This document shows positions 8,332 to 17,132 of a stretch of 64,000 nucleotides of DNA, piece after piece. The DNA lies in assembly GCF_002080045.1 (NCBI RefSeq), contig NZ_MUIN01000013.1, positions 728-64,727 on the forward strand, given 5' to 3'. Source of the DNA: Pseudomonas sp. Bc-h (lineage in GTDB: Bacteria; Pseudomonadota; Gammaproteobacteria; Pseudomonadales; Pseudomonadaceae). The notes beneath the pieces are model-generated. The model worked only from the letters and a program-made list of their open reading frames with translations. It was not told where the DNA came from and made no database searches. Position numbers and translations under genes: made by a program. How positions within the stretch are numbered: the first letter of the stretch is position 1; every line of letters begins with the position of its first letter.

Positions 8332-10397
8332 TGATCACGCTCCGCTGCCTGTTGTCTCGCCGCTGCGAGGATTTCCAGACGACGCGCGGCATTGGCGTCA
8401 TCCAGCAATGAAGCGCTGTCTGCGGGCAATCGCCGGCGCCAGTTGGGGTGGCTGTCGATGGTGCCAGGCAAGTTGGCCTGTTCCTCGATCCCCAGTGCGT
8501 CCTCGATGGGCAACAGCACCAGTGGTGCGCGGGTATGGCCCAGGTAACGCACGCTGCCGTCGATGAGTTCACTTTCGGTGCTGTCGTGCATGCCGTAGTT
8601 CTGCTTGAGCGCAGCGCGCAGCCCCTGGCGTTCCCGTTCGCGGCCTTCGCGCCAGTGGCGTTCGGTGTCTTCGTCGATATGACCCAGCGTCTTGTTCCAG
8701 TCAATATCCAGCTCGGTCAGCCAGCCGGTAAGGGTCGGCAGGTCGTGGGTGCTGGTGGTCGCCAGTGCGTCGTCGGACCATTTGATGATCGGCTTGAAGT
8801 GGCCGTTGTCCTGTTCGAACAACAGCACGCGCATGCCGAGAATTTCCCGGGTCGAGAGTTTTTCATGCAAGCCTTCCGGCACGGTGCCGAGGTCTTCGCC
8901 CAGTACCACGGCCTTGTGTCGCCAGGACTCCAGGCACAGCAGACGCAACATGTCGTCCAGCGGGTAGTTCAGGTAGGCGCCTTCGCTGGGCGGCGAGCCC
9001 AATGGCACGACCCACAAACGTTGAAGACCCATCACGTGGTCGATGCGCAGGCCGCCCGCGTGGGCGAAGTTGGCGCGCAGCATTTCGATGAAGGCGCGGA
9101 AGCCATTGCGTTTCAGGCCTGTGGGCGAGAACGCGGAGATGCCCCAGCTTTGCCCCGAGCGATTGAGGATGTCAGGCGGTGCGCCCACGGTCAGCGCCGA
9201 CAGCAATTCATCCTGACGGCTCCAAGCCTGGCTGCCAGCGCCATCGGCACCCACGGCGAGGTCGCCGATTAGCCCGATGCTCATGCCACTGCTGCGCGCT
9301 GCGGTCTGGGCGCGCTCAAGGCCGCGGGCGATCAGCCATTGGGCAAAAGCGTGAAAGCCGATCTGCTCGCCATGGCTGGCGGCGAACTCATCGATGGCCT
9401 TGCTCCGAGGATTTTTGTACTGCTCGGGCCATTCATGCCAATTACCGCCGATACCGAGTTTTTCGCCTTCATCACGCAGCGCTTCGAAGCGGCAATGGTT
9501 CTCCAGCGCTTCGCCGCCGGCGTGGCGGAAGCTGTTGAAGTCTTCGTGCAACGGATGGCCGCTGCCGATGAAAGCGGCGTACAGCGAACGGAAGATTTTC
9601 CATTTGGCGGCCGCCGCAGCGGGCCAGTCGATCAAGGGCAGGGCTTGCAGACGCTTGAGTTCGTCGCCAAGGCCGGTTTCGTCGATGGCAATGCGCACGG
9701 CGCGCTCGCCAAGGATCGCGCCGGGTGCGGCGTACAGCGCGTTGAGGAACAGACGGCTGGAAGGGGAATACGGGCTGAAACGCTCGCTGTCATTGGCGAA
9801 CATGGCGTGAACCGGGCTGATCGCAATCGCCGCTGCCCCGCGTTCGCCCGCCGAGCGAGCGAAGGTTTCGAGGGCCTGAGTGTCGCCGAATCCGCCATCA
9901 CCTTCGCGGCGCAGGTAATACAGTTGAAGCGTCAGGCCCCAGGCGCGCGGCACGCTGGTATCGGTGGCCATGGCCAGCGAGTAAGCGGTCTTCGGTGCCA
10001 CAGCGATGGTCAGGTGCTGGCCGTCGATTGCCAACTGCTGATAGCCCACCGTCGCCAGCGCGGGCAGCTCGGCTTTTGCGGTCAGTTTCGCATCCAGGCG
10101 CGAACCGTCTTCCAGATCGAGCACAAAGGGTGTTTGCGGTTTGAACCAGGCAGACAGATCAAGGCTGGTGCCGTGGTCGACGGTCAGCAGCGGCGGAGGC
10201 GTGGTGGACAGGCTCTGGTCTTGCAGACGCTTGAGGCTGGCGCTGATCTGTTCATCGTTTTCAGCAGGGTAACCCAACCCGTCGAGGACTTTGCGAAGCA
10301 CCTCGGGGCTGACCCGTTGCGGTCGTGCGTTGGCGTCTTTCCAGTCGACCGACAACCCTGCCTCGGCCGCCAGCATTTCCAGTTGCTCATTGCTCAT
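8328..10397 (-). CDS. malQ: 4-alpha-glucanotransferase MalQ (amylomaltase)
   Basis: GH77 amylomaltase (689 residues) that shuffles alpha-1,4-glucan chains and adjusts maltodextrin length for TreY and glycogen turnover. An N-terminal region of about 140 residues precedes the barrel, as in proteobacterial MalQ. GLRIDHVMGLQRLW, VVLGEDLGTVPEG and TSTHDLPTLTGW carry the expected catalytic residues. The ATG at 10397 has a strong GGAGGAACAGG Shine-Dalgarno; an upstream in-frame ATG at 10418 lacks one. It overlaps the end of treZ by 11 bp and treY by 4 bp. Confidence 0.95.
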   Translation of the reverse strand: MSNEQLEMLAAEAGLSVDWKDANARPQRVSPEVLRKVLDGLGYPAENDEQISASLKRLQDQSLSTTPPPLLTVDHGTSLDLSAWFKPQTPFVLDLEDGSRLDAKLTAKAELPALATVGYQQLAIDGQHLTIAVAPKTAYSLAMATDTSVPRAWGLTLQLYYLRREGDGGFGDTQALETFARSAGERGAAAIAISPVHAMFANDSERFSPYSPSSRLFLNALYAAPGAILGERAVRIAIDETGLGDELKRLQALPLIDWPAAAAAKWKIFRSLYAAFIGSGHPLHEDFNSFRHAGGEALENHCRFEALRDEGEKLGIGGNWHEWPEQYKNPRSKAIDEFAASHGEQIGFHAFAQWLIARGLERAQTAARSSGMSIGLIGDLAVGADGAGSQAWSRQDELLSALTVGAPPDILNRSGQSWGISAFSPTGLKRNGFRAFIEMLRANFAHAGGLRIDHVMGLQRLWVVPLGSPPSEGAYLNYPLDDMLRLLCLESWRHKAVVLGEDLGTVPEGLHEKLSTREILGMRVLLFEQDNGHFKPIIKWSDDALATTSTHDLPTLTGWLTELDIDWNKTLGHIDEDTERHWREGRERERQGLRAALKQNYGMHDSTESELIDGSVRYLGHTRAPLVLLPIEDALGIEEQANLPGTIDSHPNWRRRLPADSASLLDDANAARRLEILAAARQQAAERDQ

Positions 10398-12201
10398 CCT
10401 GTTCCTCCACAACGTCACTCGATATCAGGCTGACAATGGCCGTGTATGGATTGAGGTTGCCGTTTTGGGAAAGTTCGGCCGATTTTGGATGGGATTCATG
10501 AAGAACATGCTGCACGACGTGGGTGTCGATCTGCACCGCGTGCGCGCCCAGGTTGAGGTCGATGCGCAGCGTGCTGCCATCGCCCATCTGCCAGCGTGCG
10601 CTGACCGCCTTGTCGGCCAACACCACAGCGCCCAGCGCCTTGGCCCCCTGCAGGCGCGGAATGATCTCGCCATGACGTACCTGCAACAGCTCCCGGTACA
10701 GCGCCTGCCAGTTGCGGTGGTCCTGGCCCTTGTCGGTTTCCAGGTACGCCGCATCGATTGCCGGGCGCGAGGCCTGAAAGGTCTGCAAGGCGTTCGGGTC
10801 GGGAATGCGCTCACGCTGGGCCGGGTCGGCGAACGCCGCAAAGTCGGCAAACTCGCCACGACGACCTTCGCGCACGGCGTCGGCCAGCTCGTCGTGGAAA
10901 TCGGTGAAGAACAGGAACGGCTCGCTGGCGCCCCATTCATCCCCCATGAACATCAGCGGAATCATCGGCGACAACAGCAACAACGCGGTGGCGGCGCGCA
11001 ACGCTTCAGGCGGGCACAGCTGCACCAGGCGCTCGCCCAGTGCGCGATTGCCGATCTGGTCGTGGTTCTGCAGAAACAGCACGAACCCGGTGGGTGGCAG
11101 GTGCGCGCTCGGCTCTCCGCGAGCATGACCGTGGCGGGTGGATTCGCCCTGATAAACGAAACCCTCGCTCAACAGACGCGCCAGCTTGTGCGTCGGTTGC
11201 TCGGCGAAGTCGGTGTAATAGGCGTCGGTTTCACCGGTCAGCAGCACATGCAGCGTATTGTGGCCGTCATCGTTCCATTGCGCGTCGTAACCCTCATCGA
11301 TCCGGCTCGCTTCGTTGAATTCGTTTTCCAGCGTCAGCCACACATGACGGCTCTGCGGGACCTGTTGCCGTACCCGCTGCGCGAGTTCCTGCAGAAAGGT
11401 CGGGTCCTCGATGGCGTGAACAGCGTCGAAACGCAGGCCATCGAAGCGGTAATCCAGCAACCACATCAAGCTGTTGTCGATGAAGAAGTCACGCACCTCG
11501 CGACGACGAAAGTCGATGGCATCGCCCCACGGCGTCTTCTTGTCGCTGCGGAAAAAATGCCTGGCGTAGGCGCCCAGGTAATTGCCGTCGGGGCCGAAGT
11601 GGTTGTAAACCACGTCGAGAATCACCATCAGGCCCAGGCCGTGGGCGGTATCGATCAGATGTTTGAGCTGATCCGGCGTGCCGTAGGAGGATTGCGGCGC
11701 GTAAGGCAGCACACCGTCATAACCCCAGTTGCGTTGCCCGGGGAACTGCGCGATGGGCATCAGTTCGATAGCGGTTATGCCTGTTTCGGCCAGACGTTGC
11801 AGGTGCTGCTCGACCCCGGCGAAACCGCCGAGTGCGCCGACATGCAATTCATAGATGATCGCTTCATGCCAGGGCCTGCCGCTCCAGTTAGCGGTCTGCC
11901 ATTGATAGGCATTGTGATCGACGACCAGGCTGTGACCATGTACCTCACCGACCTGAGCCCGGGAAGCCGGGTCAGGTACTTGAAGGTCTTCATCGATTTT
12001 GTAGCGGTATCGCGTGCCTGCCGAACATCGAGTTTCCAGGACAAACCAGCCGTCTTCCTGTGGCAGAAGGGCTCGTGACGGCCCGTCCTCTATCTCGACG
12101 CTGACAAAACCTGCATCCGGTGCCCAGAGGGCGAACCGGGTGTGTTCGGGATCCAGCAAGACGGCGCCGTGGCGCCAGTTCTGATCCGTGCGCGAAGGCA
12201 T
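10387..12201 (-). CDS. treZ: Malto-oligosyltrehalose trehalohydrolase TreZ
   Basis: GH13 enzyme (604 residues) that releases trehalose from the maltooligosyl trehalose made by TreY. An N-terminal CBM48-like domain (HTRFALWAPDAGFVSVEIED) precedes the barrel, which has LDVVYNHFGPDGNYLG, GLRFDAVHAIEDP and LTLENEFNEASR, and a C-terminal beta domain. AAGGGG lies upstream of the ATG. It follows glgA by 29 bp and overlaps malQ by 11 bp. With TreY and GlgX it makes the TreXYZ-type route, which in pseudomonads contributes to osmotic and desiccation tolerance. Confidence 0.95.
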   Translation of the reverse strand: MPSRTDQNWRHGAVLLDPEHTRFALWAPDAGFVSVEIEDGPSRALLPQEDGWFVLETRCSAGTRYRYKIDEDLQVPDPASRAQVGEVHGHSLVVDHNAYQWQTANWSGRPWHEAIIYELHVGALGGFAGVEQHLQRLAETGITAIELMPIAQFPGQRNWGYDGVLPYAPQSSYGTPDQLKHLIDTAHGLGLMVILDVVYNHFGPDGNYLGAYARHFFRSDKKTPWGDAIDFRRREVRDFFIDNSLMWLLDYRFDGLRFDAVHAIEDPTFLQELAQRVRQQVPQSRHVWLTLENEFNEASRIDEGYDAQWNDDGHNTLHVLLTGETDAYYTDFAEQPTHKLARLLSEGFVYQGESTRHGHARGEPSAHLPPTGFVLFLQNHDQIGNRALGERLVQLCPPEALRAATALLLLSPMIPLMFMGDEWGASEPFLFFTDFHDELADAVREGRRGEFADFAAFADPAQRERIPDPNALQTFQASRPAIDAAYLETDKGQDHRNWQALYRELLQVRHGEIIPRLQGAKALGAVVLADKAVSARWQMGDGSTLRIDLNLGAHAVQIDTHVVQHVLHESHPKSAELSQNGNLNPYTAIVSLISSDVVEEQDEQ

Positions 12202-12230
12202 CCGTTACCCCTTTTTCTTCAGTTCATGAA

Positions 12231-13817
12231 TCAGTATTGCAGCGCAGCGCCCACGTTCTTCTTCAACAGCTCCTGGTAAAGATCTGCATAGGGCTCAACG
12301 GCTTTATGCCAGTCGAACGGGGCAGCCATGGCGCGGCATCGCATGGCGTTGAGCAATGGCGGGTTGGCAAAGACCTTGAAGGCACGGGTCAGGGCTTCGG
12401 TATAGCTTTCCACGGTGGACTCATCGAACAGGAAACCGGTGCAACCGTCTTCGATGGTGTCCGCCAGACCGCCGGTACGACGGGCCACCGGCAACGAACC
12501 GAAGCGCTGGGCGTACATCTGGCTCAGGCCGCAAGGCTCGTAACGCGAAGGCATCAGCAGAAAGTCGCTGCCGGCGAACATGCGCCGGGCATCGGTTTCG
12601 TTGAAGCCCACACGCACGCTGATCTGACCGGGAAAACGGGCGGCGAGGGCGCGCATGGCGTCTTCTTCATCCGGCTCGCCACGGCCGATGATCGCAATCT
12701 GGCCACCGTTGTTGACGATATGTTCGGCAACCCCGATGGTCAGGTCCAGACCCTTTTGATAGACCAGCCTCGATACGACGGCGAACAGGGGGCCCGTCGA
12801 AGGTTCGAGTTCGAACAGCTCACGCACGTGATCGGCGTTGATTTCCTTGCGCGTCCATTCATTGGGCGCGAAACGGCAGATCAGGTGTTCATCGGTGGCC
12901 GCATCCCAGCTTTCATCGATGCCATTCGGGATCCCGCTCAGTTGGCCGCGATTGGCCTTGCTTTGCAGGAAGCCTTCCAGACCGCAGCCGAAATCGGCAG
13001 TGGTGATCTCCTTGGCATAGGTCGCGCTGACCGTAGTGATGTGGCTGGCGTAAGCCATGCCCGCCTTGATGAACGACAGGCGGCCGTAGAACTCCATGCC
13101 ATCCGGGCCCAGTGCAGAATCCGGAATGCCCAGCTCACGGCTTGACGCGGAGCTGACGAAGCCCTGATACGCCAGGTTGTGAATGGTAAAGATGGTCGGC
13201 GTGCTCTGACCGCGCCACTTCATATAAGCAGGCGCCAGACCCGCTGGCCAGTCATGGGCGTGAACCAGTTCCGGGCACCACTGGGTTTTTACCGCACCTG
13301 CGGCGAAGTCGGCGGCTGCCAGACCCAGACGGGCAAAACGGATGTGGTTGTCAGACCAGTCGCGGCCATGGTTGTCGCCATAGGGCGTGCCTTCGCGTTC
13401 GTACAGTTCCGGGCAGATCAATACATAAATGACCAGGCCGTCTTTCATGTCCATACGGCCGATCTTGCAGGGAGGCAGCGCGGCATGCCCGCTGAGTTCG
13501 CTGATGATGTGAATCGGGTTTCCGCTATTGATGACCTGTGGATAGCCGGGAATCAGCACGCGTACATCGTGCAGGTGGCGCATGGCGCGCGGCAGTGCAG
13601 CAGACACATCGCCCAGGCCGCCGGTTTTCACCAGATCGGCCATTTCCGAAGTCACGAACAGGATTTTCTTCCTGTTGGCCATCGACATGCCTGGTTGTAC
13701 AGGGGGCAGTTGCAGCAGGGGTGCGCTCGTCGTTGCGAAGACCGGCAGATGGGTCAGCTCGCTGGCCGGCTGATTAAAACTCTCTCCCTTCTGGGTTTTG
13801 ACAGCGGCACTAATCAT
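12231..13817 (-). CDS. glgA: Glycogen synthase GlgA (GT5)
   Basis: GT-B transferase (528 residues) that adds glucose from ADP-glucose to glycogen. The N-terminus carries about 50 extra residues before RKKILFVTSEMADLVKTGGL, which contains the KTGGLGDV donor-binding motif. The C-terminal domain has PSRYEPCGLSQMYAQRFG with the conserved Glu and ARRTGGLADT. The ATG at 13817 has GGGAGA seven bases upstream. As first gene of the minus-strand block it probably carries the operon promoter in the 600-bp gap before the GNAT gene. No glgB, glgC, glgE or treS is present in the window. Confidence 0.94.
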   Translation of the reverse strand: MISAAVKTQKGESFNQPASELTHLPVFATTSAPLLQLPPVQPGMSMANRKKILFVTSEMADLVKTGGLGDVSAALPRAMRHLHDVRVLIPGYPQVINSGNPIHIISELSGHAALPPCKIGRMDMKDGLVIYVLICPELYEREGTPYGDNHGRDWSDNHIRFARLGLAAADFAAGAVKTQWCPELVHAHDWPAGLAPAYMKWRGQSTPTIFTIHNLAYQGFVSSASSRELGIPDSALGPDGMEFYGRLSFIKAGMAYASHITTVSATYAKEITTADFGCGLEGFLQSKANRGQLSGIPNGIDESWDAATDEHLICRFAPNEWTRKEINADHVRELFELEPSTGPLFAVVSRLVYQKGLDLTIGVAEHIVNNGGQIAIIGRGEPDEEDAMRALAARFPGQISVRVGFNETDARRMFAGSDFLLMPSRYEPCGLSQMYAQRFGSLPVARRTGGLADTIEDGCTGFLFDESTVESYTEALTRAFKVFANPPLLNAMRCRAMAAPFDWHKAVEPYADLYQELLKKNVGAALQY

Positions 13818-14421
13818 CGTTTTCTCCCATTCGATACGCAGTGTTGGTACAGCACTTGAGTCTTAATTGGCCATGTCCTATGGCCAGACAAACAAGACCT
13901 ACGCAAGATCGATACCCATTTACCGACTGCATAGTGAAGGACAGGGTGAAAGCGGCCTCTGCTCGGGCTTCAACCAATAGCATAGGCGCTCTATTGTGCT
14001 GACCCGGGGCATTTGCAGAAGTTTCGACTTTTTTTCTCGGAAATGTCTGGCATGCGGGATAGCCGCTTTTTGTAGGAAAAAATTCATCTTGCTACACAAA
14101 CTCCCTGACCGCGGAATGCGCTGTTCTGGCGCACGAAGTCCAAACAAAAACAGTTCATGACCGTCGGTCGGATTGTTCGACAATCAAACCAGTTCGGCTC
14201 GGAGAGCATAGCGGGTTGCGACCCTTTTGCGACTGGTCAGTCACTAAAGCCATTGCGTCGCCTTTTCTCGGTGCAGCAGAGAGCGATCCTTGTGCGTATC
14301 GAGAAATTTCCTACTTCTGTATCGGGATATTTTGGTGCGGCTCACGGTAGAATCCGGGCCACGCGGTAAATGGGCGCAAAGCCCGATTGCCTGATACCCC
14401 CTTGAGTTGTAGAGGAAGTCA
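13818..14421. other. Divergent intergenic region upstream of glgA and the GNAT gene
   Basis: About 600 bp without a convincing gene. It holds a TGGCCAT/ATGGCCA hairpin (13868-13886) in the glgA leader and a GACTG-GT-CAGTC palindrome near 14231. Next to the GNAT start is a nested stem: GGTA 14365-14368 with TACC 14395-14398, enclosing GGGC-GCAAA-GCCC 14372-14384. Promoters for both flanking genes must lie here, but I could not place them with confidence. Confidence 0.5.
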
Positions 14422-14913
14422 ATGCAAGCCCCTGAGGTGTTGGTCCTGCAAGCCAGCTATAGCAATCCGGTTCACGCTGAAGCCATCGGCTTCCTGCTCA
14501 ATCAATACGCCGAAGACGCCATGGGTGGCGGCGAGTCGCTGTCGATGGATACCCGGGAGCAACTGGCGATCGAACTGGCCAAACGTCCTCACGCCTTCAG
14601 CGTGCTGGCCTTCATTGCGGGTGAGCCGGTCGGGCTGGTGAACTGCTTCGAAGGGTTTTCCACCTTCGCCTGCCGTCCGCTGGTGAATGTCCACGACGTC
14701 GTGGTGATTGCTTCCGCGCGCGGGCAGGGCATCAGCCAGAAGATGCTGAGCAAAGTCGAGGAAATCGCCCGCCAGCGCGGCTGCTGCAAGATCACCCTCG
14801 AAGTGCTGGAGGGCAACAAGGTGGCCCAGGGCGCCTATCAGAAGCTGGGCTTCGCCGATTATCAGCTCGACCCGCAGATGGGCCGCGCGCTGTTCTGGCA
14901 GAAGTCGCTGTAA
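14422..14913 (+). CDS. GNAT-family N-acetyltransferase
   Basis: Acetyl-CoA-dependent acetyltransferase fold of 163 residues, a typical single-domain GNAT. The acetyl-CoA loop is RGQGISQKML around residues 98-107, preceded by the VHDVVVIASA strand; the C-terminal VAQGAYQKLGF is the usual motif B. AGAGGAAG lies upstream of the ATG. The acceptor cannot be named. It is monocistronic, with a compact hairpin at 14931-14957 just downstream and a structured leader upstream. Confidence 0.88.
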   Translation: MQAPEVLVLQASYSNPVHAEAIGFLLNQYAEDAMGGGESLSMDTREQLAIELAKRPHAFSVLAFIAGEPVGLVNCFEGFSTFACRPLVNVHDVVVIASARGQGISQKMLSKVEEIARQRGCCKITLEVLEGNKVAQGAYQKLGFADYQLDPQMGRALFWQKSL

Positions 14914-14930
14914 CCCGCCTCACGCAAATT

Positions 14931-14957
14931 TGTGGCAGCCCGACCGGGCTGCTACCG
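14931..14957. terminator. GC-rich hairpin after GNAT gene
   Basis: GCAGCCCG and CGGGCTGC form a compact stem 17 bp after the GNAT stop. Only weak T content follows, so it may be a degenerate REP end doubling as a terminator. Confidence 0.4.
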
Positions 14958-14999
14958 GGATTTGGGTCGTTCGACATCCTGGGTTTAACACCGAACTCT

Positions 15000-15117
15000 G
15001 TGGGAGAAGCTGGAGCTGTGCGACAGCCGCGAACAGTTGTGTCAGTCGAACCATCTGTGAGCTGACCCTCCGCAATCGCTGCCGTCGTGGCCTCCGGCGT
15101 CTCCCACAGGAGTCTGG
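15000..15117. repeat. Palindromic repeat with TGTGGGAGA.GC arms
   Basis: A left arm, TGTGGGAGAAGCTGGAG, and a right arm that reads TGTGGGAGACGCCGGAG on the other strand flank about 75 bp. The same arm family occurs at 53304-53441. Confidence 0.65.
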
Positions 15118-15254
15118 TCAGGACACTTGGACCTGCGCAACACCGGATGCGCCTTGGTGCCTGATCCTGCTTATGTGCATAGAGCCGGAGCCCTGCTACA
15201 AAAGCGGTGTCAACTGTGCCCCAGCAACACCTGTCAAAACATTTGTAACAGTTA

Positions 15255-15314
15255 TGTCCTGTAAGACACTTCCAAGCGCGGGGTAGGATCGCTTCCCGTA
15301 TTGAACTCAGGACA
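15255..15314 (+). promoter_or_regulatory. Possible structured leader masking a ribosome binding site
   Basis: TGTCCTG (15255-15261) can pair with CAGGACA (15308-15314), which contains the AGGA Shine-Dalgarno of the small frame at 15318. A CGGG...CCCG stem lies inside. The geometry resembles a translational switch, but I could not match it to a known riboswitch class. Confidence 0.35.
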
Positions 15315-15317
15315 CCC

Positions 15318-15497
15318 ATGTCTCTTTCACTGGAACCTCCCAGTCGCCGATCACGCTCATTGACTGCTGATCGTCACCCTCTGCACCTTGGCGCTGACCC
15401 GCGCTTGATTTACCTGACATCCGCCAGACTCGGCCCACTGCACAGTGCGTCAGGATTTTTCGTGCGTGTCTGTTTATCACTCAAAGGGAATGACTGA
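15318..15497 (+). CDS. Possible small leader ORF before the TerC-like gene
   Basis: A 59-codon open frame starting MSLSLEPPSRRSRSLTADRH, with AGGACACCC just before its ATG. It ends three bases ahead of the downstream ATG at 15501, whose own Shine-Dalgarno lies inside this frame. That arrangement would suit translational coupling. The peptide has no recognisable domain and is Arg/Leu/Ser-rich; it may be non-coding leader RNA. Conservation of the frame in related genomes would settle it. Confidence 0.3.
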   Translation: MSLSLEPPSRRSRSLTADRHPLHLGADPRLIYLTSARLGPLHSASGFFVRVCLSLKGND

Positions 15498-15500
15498 CCC

Positions 15501-17048
15501 ATGGAATGGCTTGCGGATCCCACGGCCTGGCTAGGCCTGCTGACCCTCATCGTGCTGGAACTGGTGCTGGGCATCGATAATCTGGTGTTCATTGCCATCC
15601 TCGCCGACAAGCTCCCCCCCGAGCAGCGTGACCGCGCTCGGGTATTGGGCCTGTCTTTGGCCTTGATCATGCGTCTAGGCTTGCTGGCGAGCATTTCGTG
15701 GATGGTGACGCTGACCGAACCGCTGTTTGAGGTCTTCGACAAAAGCTTCTCCGGGCGCGATCTGATCATGCTGTTCGGCGGCATTTTCCTGTTGTTCAAG
15801 GCCACCATGGAGTTGCATGAGCGGCTGGAAGGTCATGTCACCCAGCAATCGGGCAGCACGACTTACGCCTTGTTCTGGCCCATCGTCGCGCAGATCGTGG
15901 TGCTCGATGCGGTGTTCTCCCTGGATGCAGTGATCACTGCCGTGGGCATGGTCGATGAACTGTCGGTGATGATGATCGCGGTGATTTTCTCGATCGGCAT
16001 CATGATCATCGCCAGCAAACCCTTGACTGCATTCGTCAACGCGCACCCGACCGTCATCATGCTGTGCCTGGGCTTCCTGATGATGATCGGTTTCAGCCTG
16101 ACCGCCGATGGCCTGGGCTTTCATATTCCCAAGGGCTATCTGTATGCGGCCATTGGCTTCTCGATCCTGATCGAAGTCTTCAATCAGCTGGCCCGCTCGC
16201 GGCGAAAACGCAGCTTGAAGGGCAATCTGCCCCGACGGGAGCGCATGGCCCACGCGGTGCTGCGTTTGCTGGGTGGGCGTAAACCGGGTGTCGAGGAGGT
16301 CGGCGAGGACATCGTCGACATGCTCGATGGCGACGCCGAGGACGCGGTTTTCGGCCGCCGCGAGCGAGTGATGATCAGCGGCGTGCTGCAGCTGGCTCAG
16401 CGACCGATTCGCAGTGTCATGACTGCGCGTACCGATGTCGACCTGATCGATCTGGCGGACGAGGAGGAGAGCATTCGCCAGCAGTTGATGGCGTCGGCCT
16501 ACTCGCGATTGCCGCTGATTCGTTCAGGGCGTGTCGAAGAACCGCTGGGCTTCGTGCACAAGAAGGAACTGCTCAACGCATTGCTGGCGGGCAGCAAACC
16601 CAATCTTGAGCACCTGACGCGCACCGCGATCAACCTGCTGGACAGCTTCTCGATTCTCAATGCCCTGGACCAGATGCGTGCGCAGTCCACGCATATCGCT
16701 TTCGTGGTCAATGAATTTGGCGACTTTGTCGGGATCCTGACCATGACTGACATTCTCGAATCCATCGCGGGCGAGCTGCCGGATGCGAGTGAAGCGCAAG
16801 GTCAGGATCTGGTCGAGGAGGGTGAAGGCGTGCTGGTCAATGCCGCCATGAACCTGAGTCATCTGCGTGAGCGAATCGGCTTCAAGGCGCGCGCCACCGA
16901 TGAGTATCAGACCCTGGCAGGGCTGGTCATGAGCCTGCTCGACCGTTTGCCGGTGACGGGCGACGAGTTGCAGTGGGATGGTTGGTCGTTGAAGGTGGTG
17001 ATGGTTCAAGAGCGGCGGGTGACCAAGGTCCTGTTGCGCAAGTTATAA
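15501..17048 (+). CDS. TerC-family membrane protein with CBS and CorC_HlyC domains
   Basis: Inner-membrane protein of 515 residues, like E. coli YoaE/YegH. Residues 1-235 form a TerC domain with about seven membrane helices and the acidic motif LELVLGIDNLVFIAI near the N-terminus plus FSLDAVITAVG further on. A CBS pair follows (RPIRSVMTARTDVDLIDL, then FGDFVGILTMTDILESIAGE), and the last ~80 residues are a CorC_HlyC transporter-associated domain. TerC relatives are linked to manganese or calcium handling, but the substrate here is not shown. It ends at a strong terminator shared with the convergent pirin gene. Confidence 0.9.
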   Translation: MEWLADPTAWLGLLTLIVLELVLGIDNLVFIAILADKLPPEQRDRARVLGLSLALIMRLGLLASISWMVTLTEPLFEVFDKSFSGRDLIMLFGGIFLLFKATMELHERLEGHVTQQSGSTTYALFWPIVAQIVVLDAVFSLDAVITAVGMVDELSVMMIAVIFSIGIMIIASKPLTAFVNAHPTVIMLCLGFLMMIGFSLTADGLGFHIPKGYLYAAIGFSILIEVFNQLARSRRKRSLKGNLPRRERMAHAVLRLLGGRKPGVEEVGEDIVDMLDGDAEDAVFGRRERVMISGVLQLAQRPIRSVMTARTDVDLIDLADEEESIRQQLMASAYSRLPLIRSGRVEEPLGFVHKKELLNALLAGSKPNLEHLTRTAINLLDSFSILNALDQMRAQSTHIAFVVNEFGDFVGILTMTDILESIAGELPDASEAQGQDLVEEGEGVLVNAAMNLSHLRERIGFKARATDEYQTLAGLVMSLLDRLPVTGDELQWDGWSLKVVMVQERRVTKVLLRKL

Positions 17049-17076
17049 CGAGGCTTCGCCTCAGCGCTCGGCACAC

Positions 17077-17112
17077 AAAAAAGCCCCGGCTTCTCACGAA
17101 GTCGGGGCTTTT
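17077..17112. terminator. Bidirectional rho-independent terminator
   Basis: AAAAAAGCCCCGGCTTC - TCAC - GAAGTCGGGGCTTTT forms a long GC stem with A and T tracts on both sides. It serves both the TerC-like gene and the convergent pirin gene. Confidence 0.9.
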
Positions 17113-17132
17113 GCTATTGCGCCGTTGTCAGA

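Noticed and set aside
13920..14183. 87-codon minus-strand frame upstream of glgA
   Set aside because: No Shine-Dalgarno or recognisable domain and an amino-acid make-up atypical of the genome; treated as non-coding.
15255..15314. yybP-ykoY manganese riboswitch upstream of the TerC-like gene
   Set aside because: The family context is right, but the conserved internal-loop sequences of that class are not visible; only a simple stem is supported.
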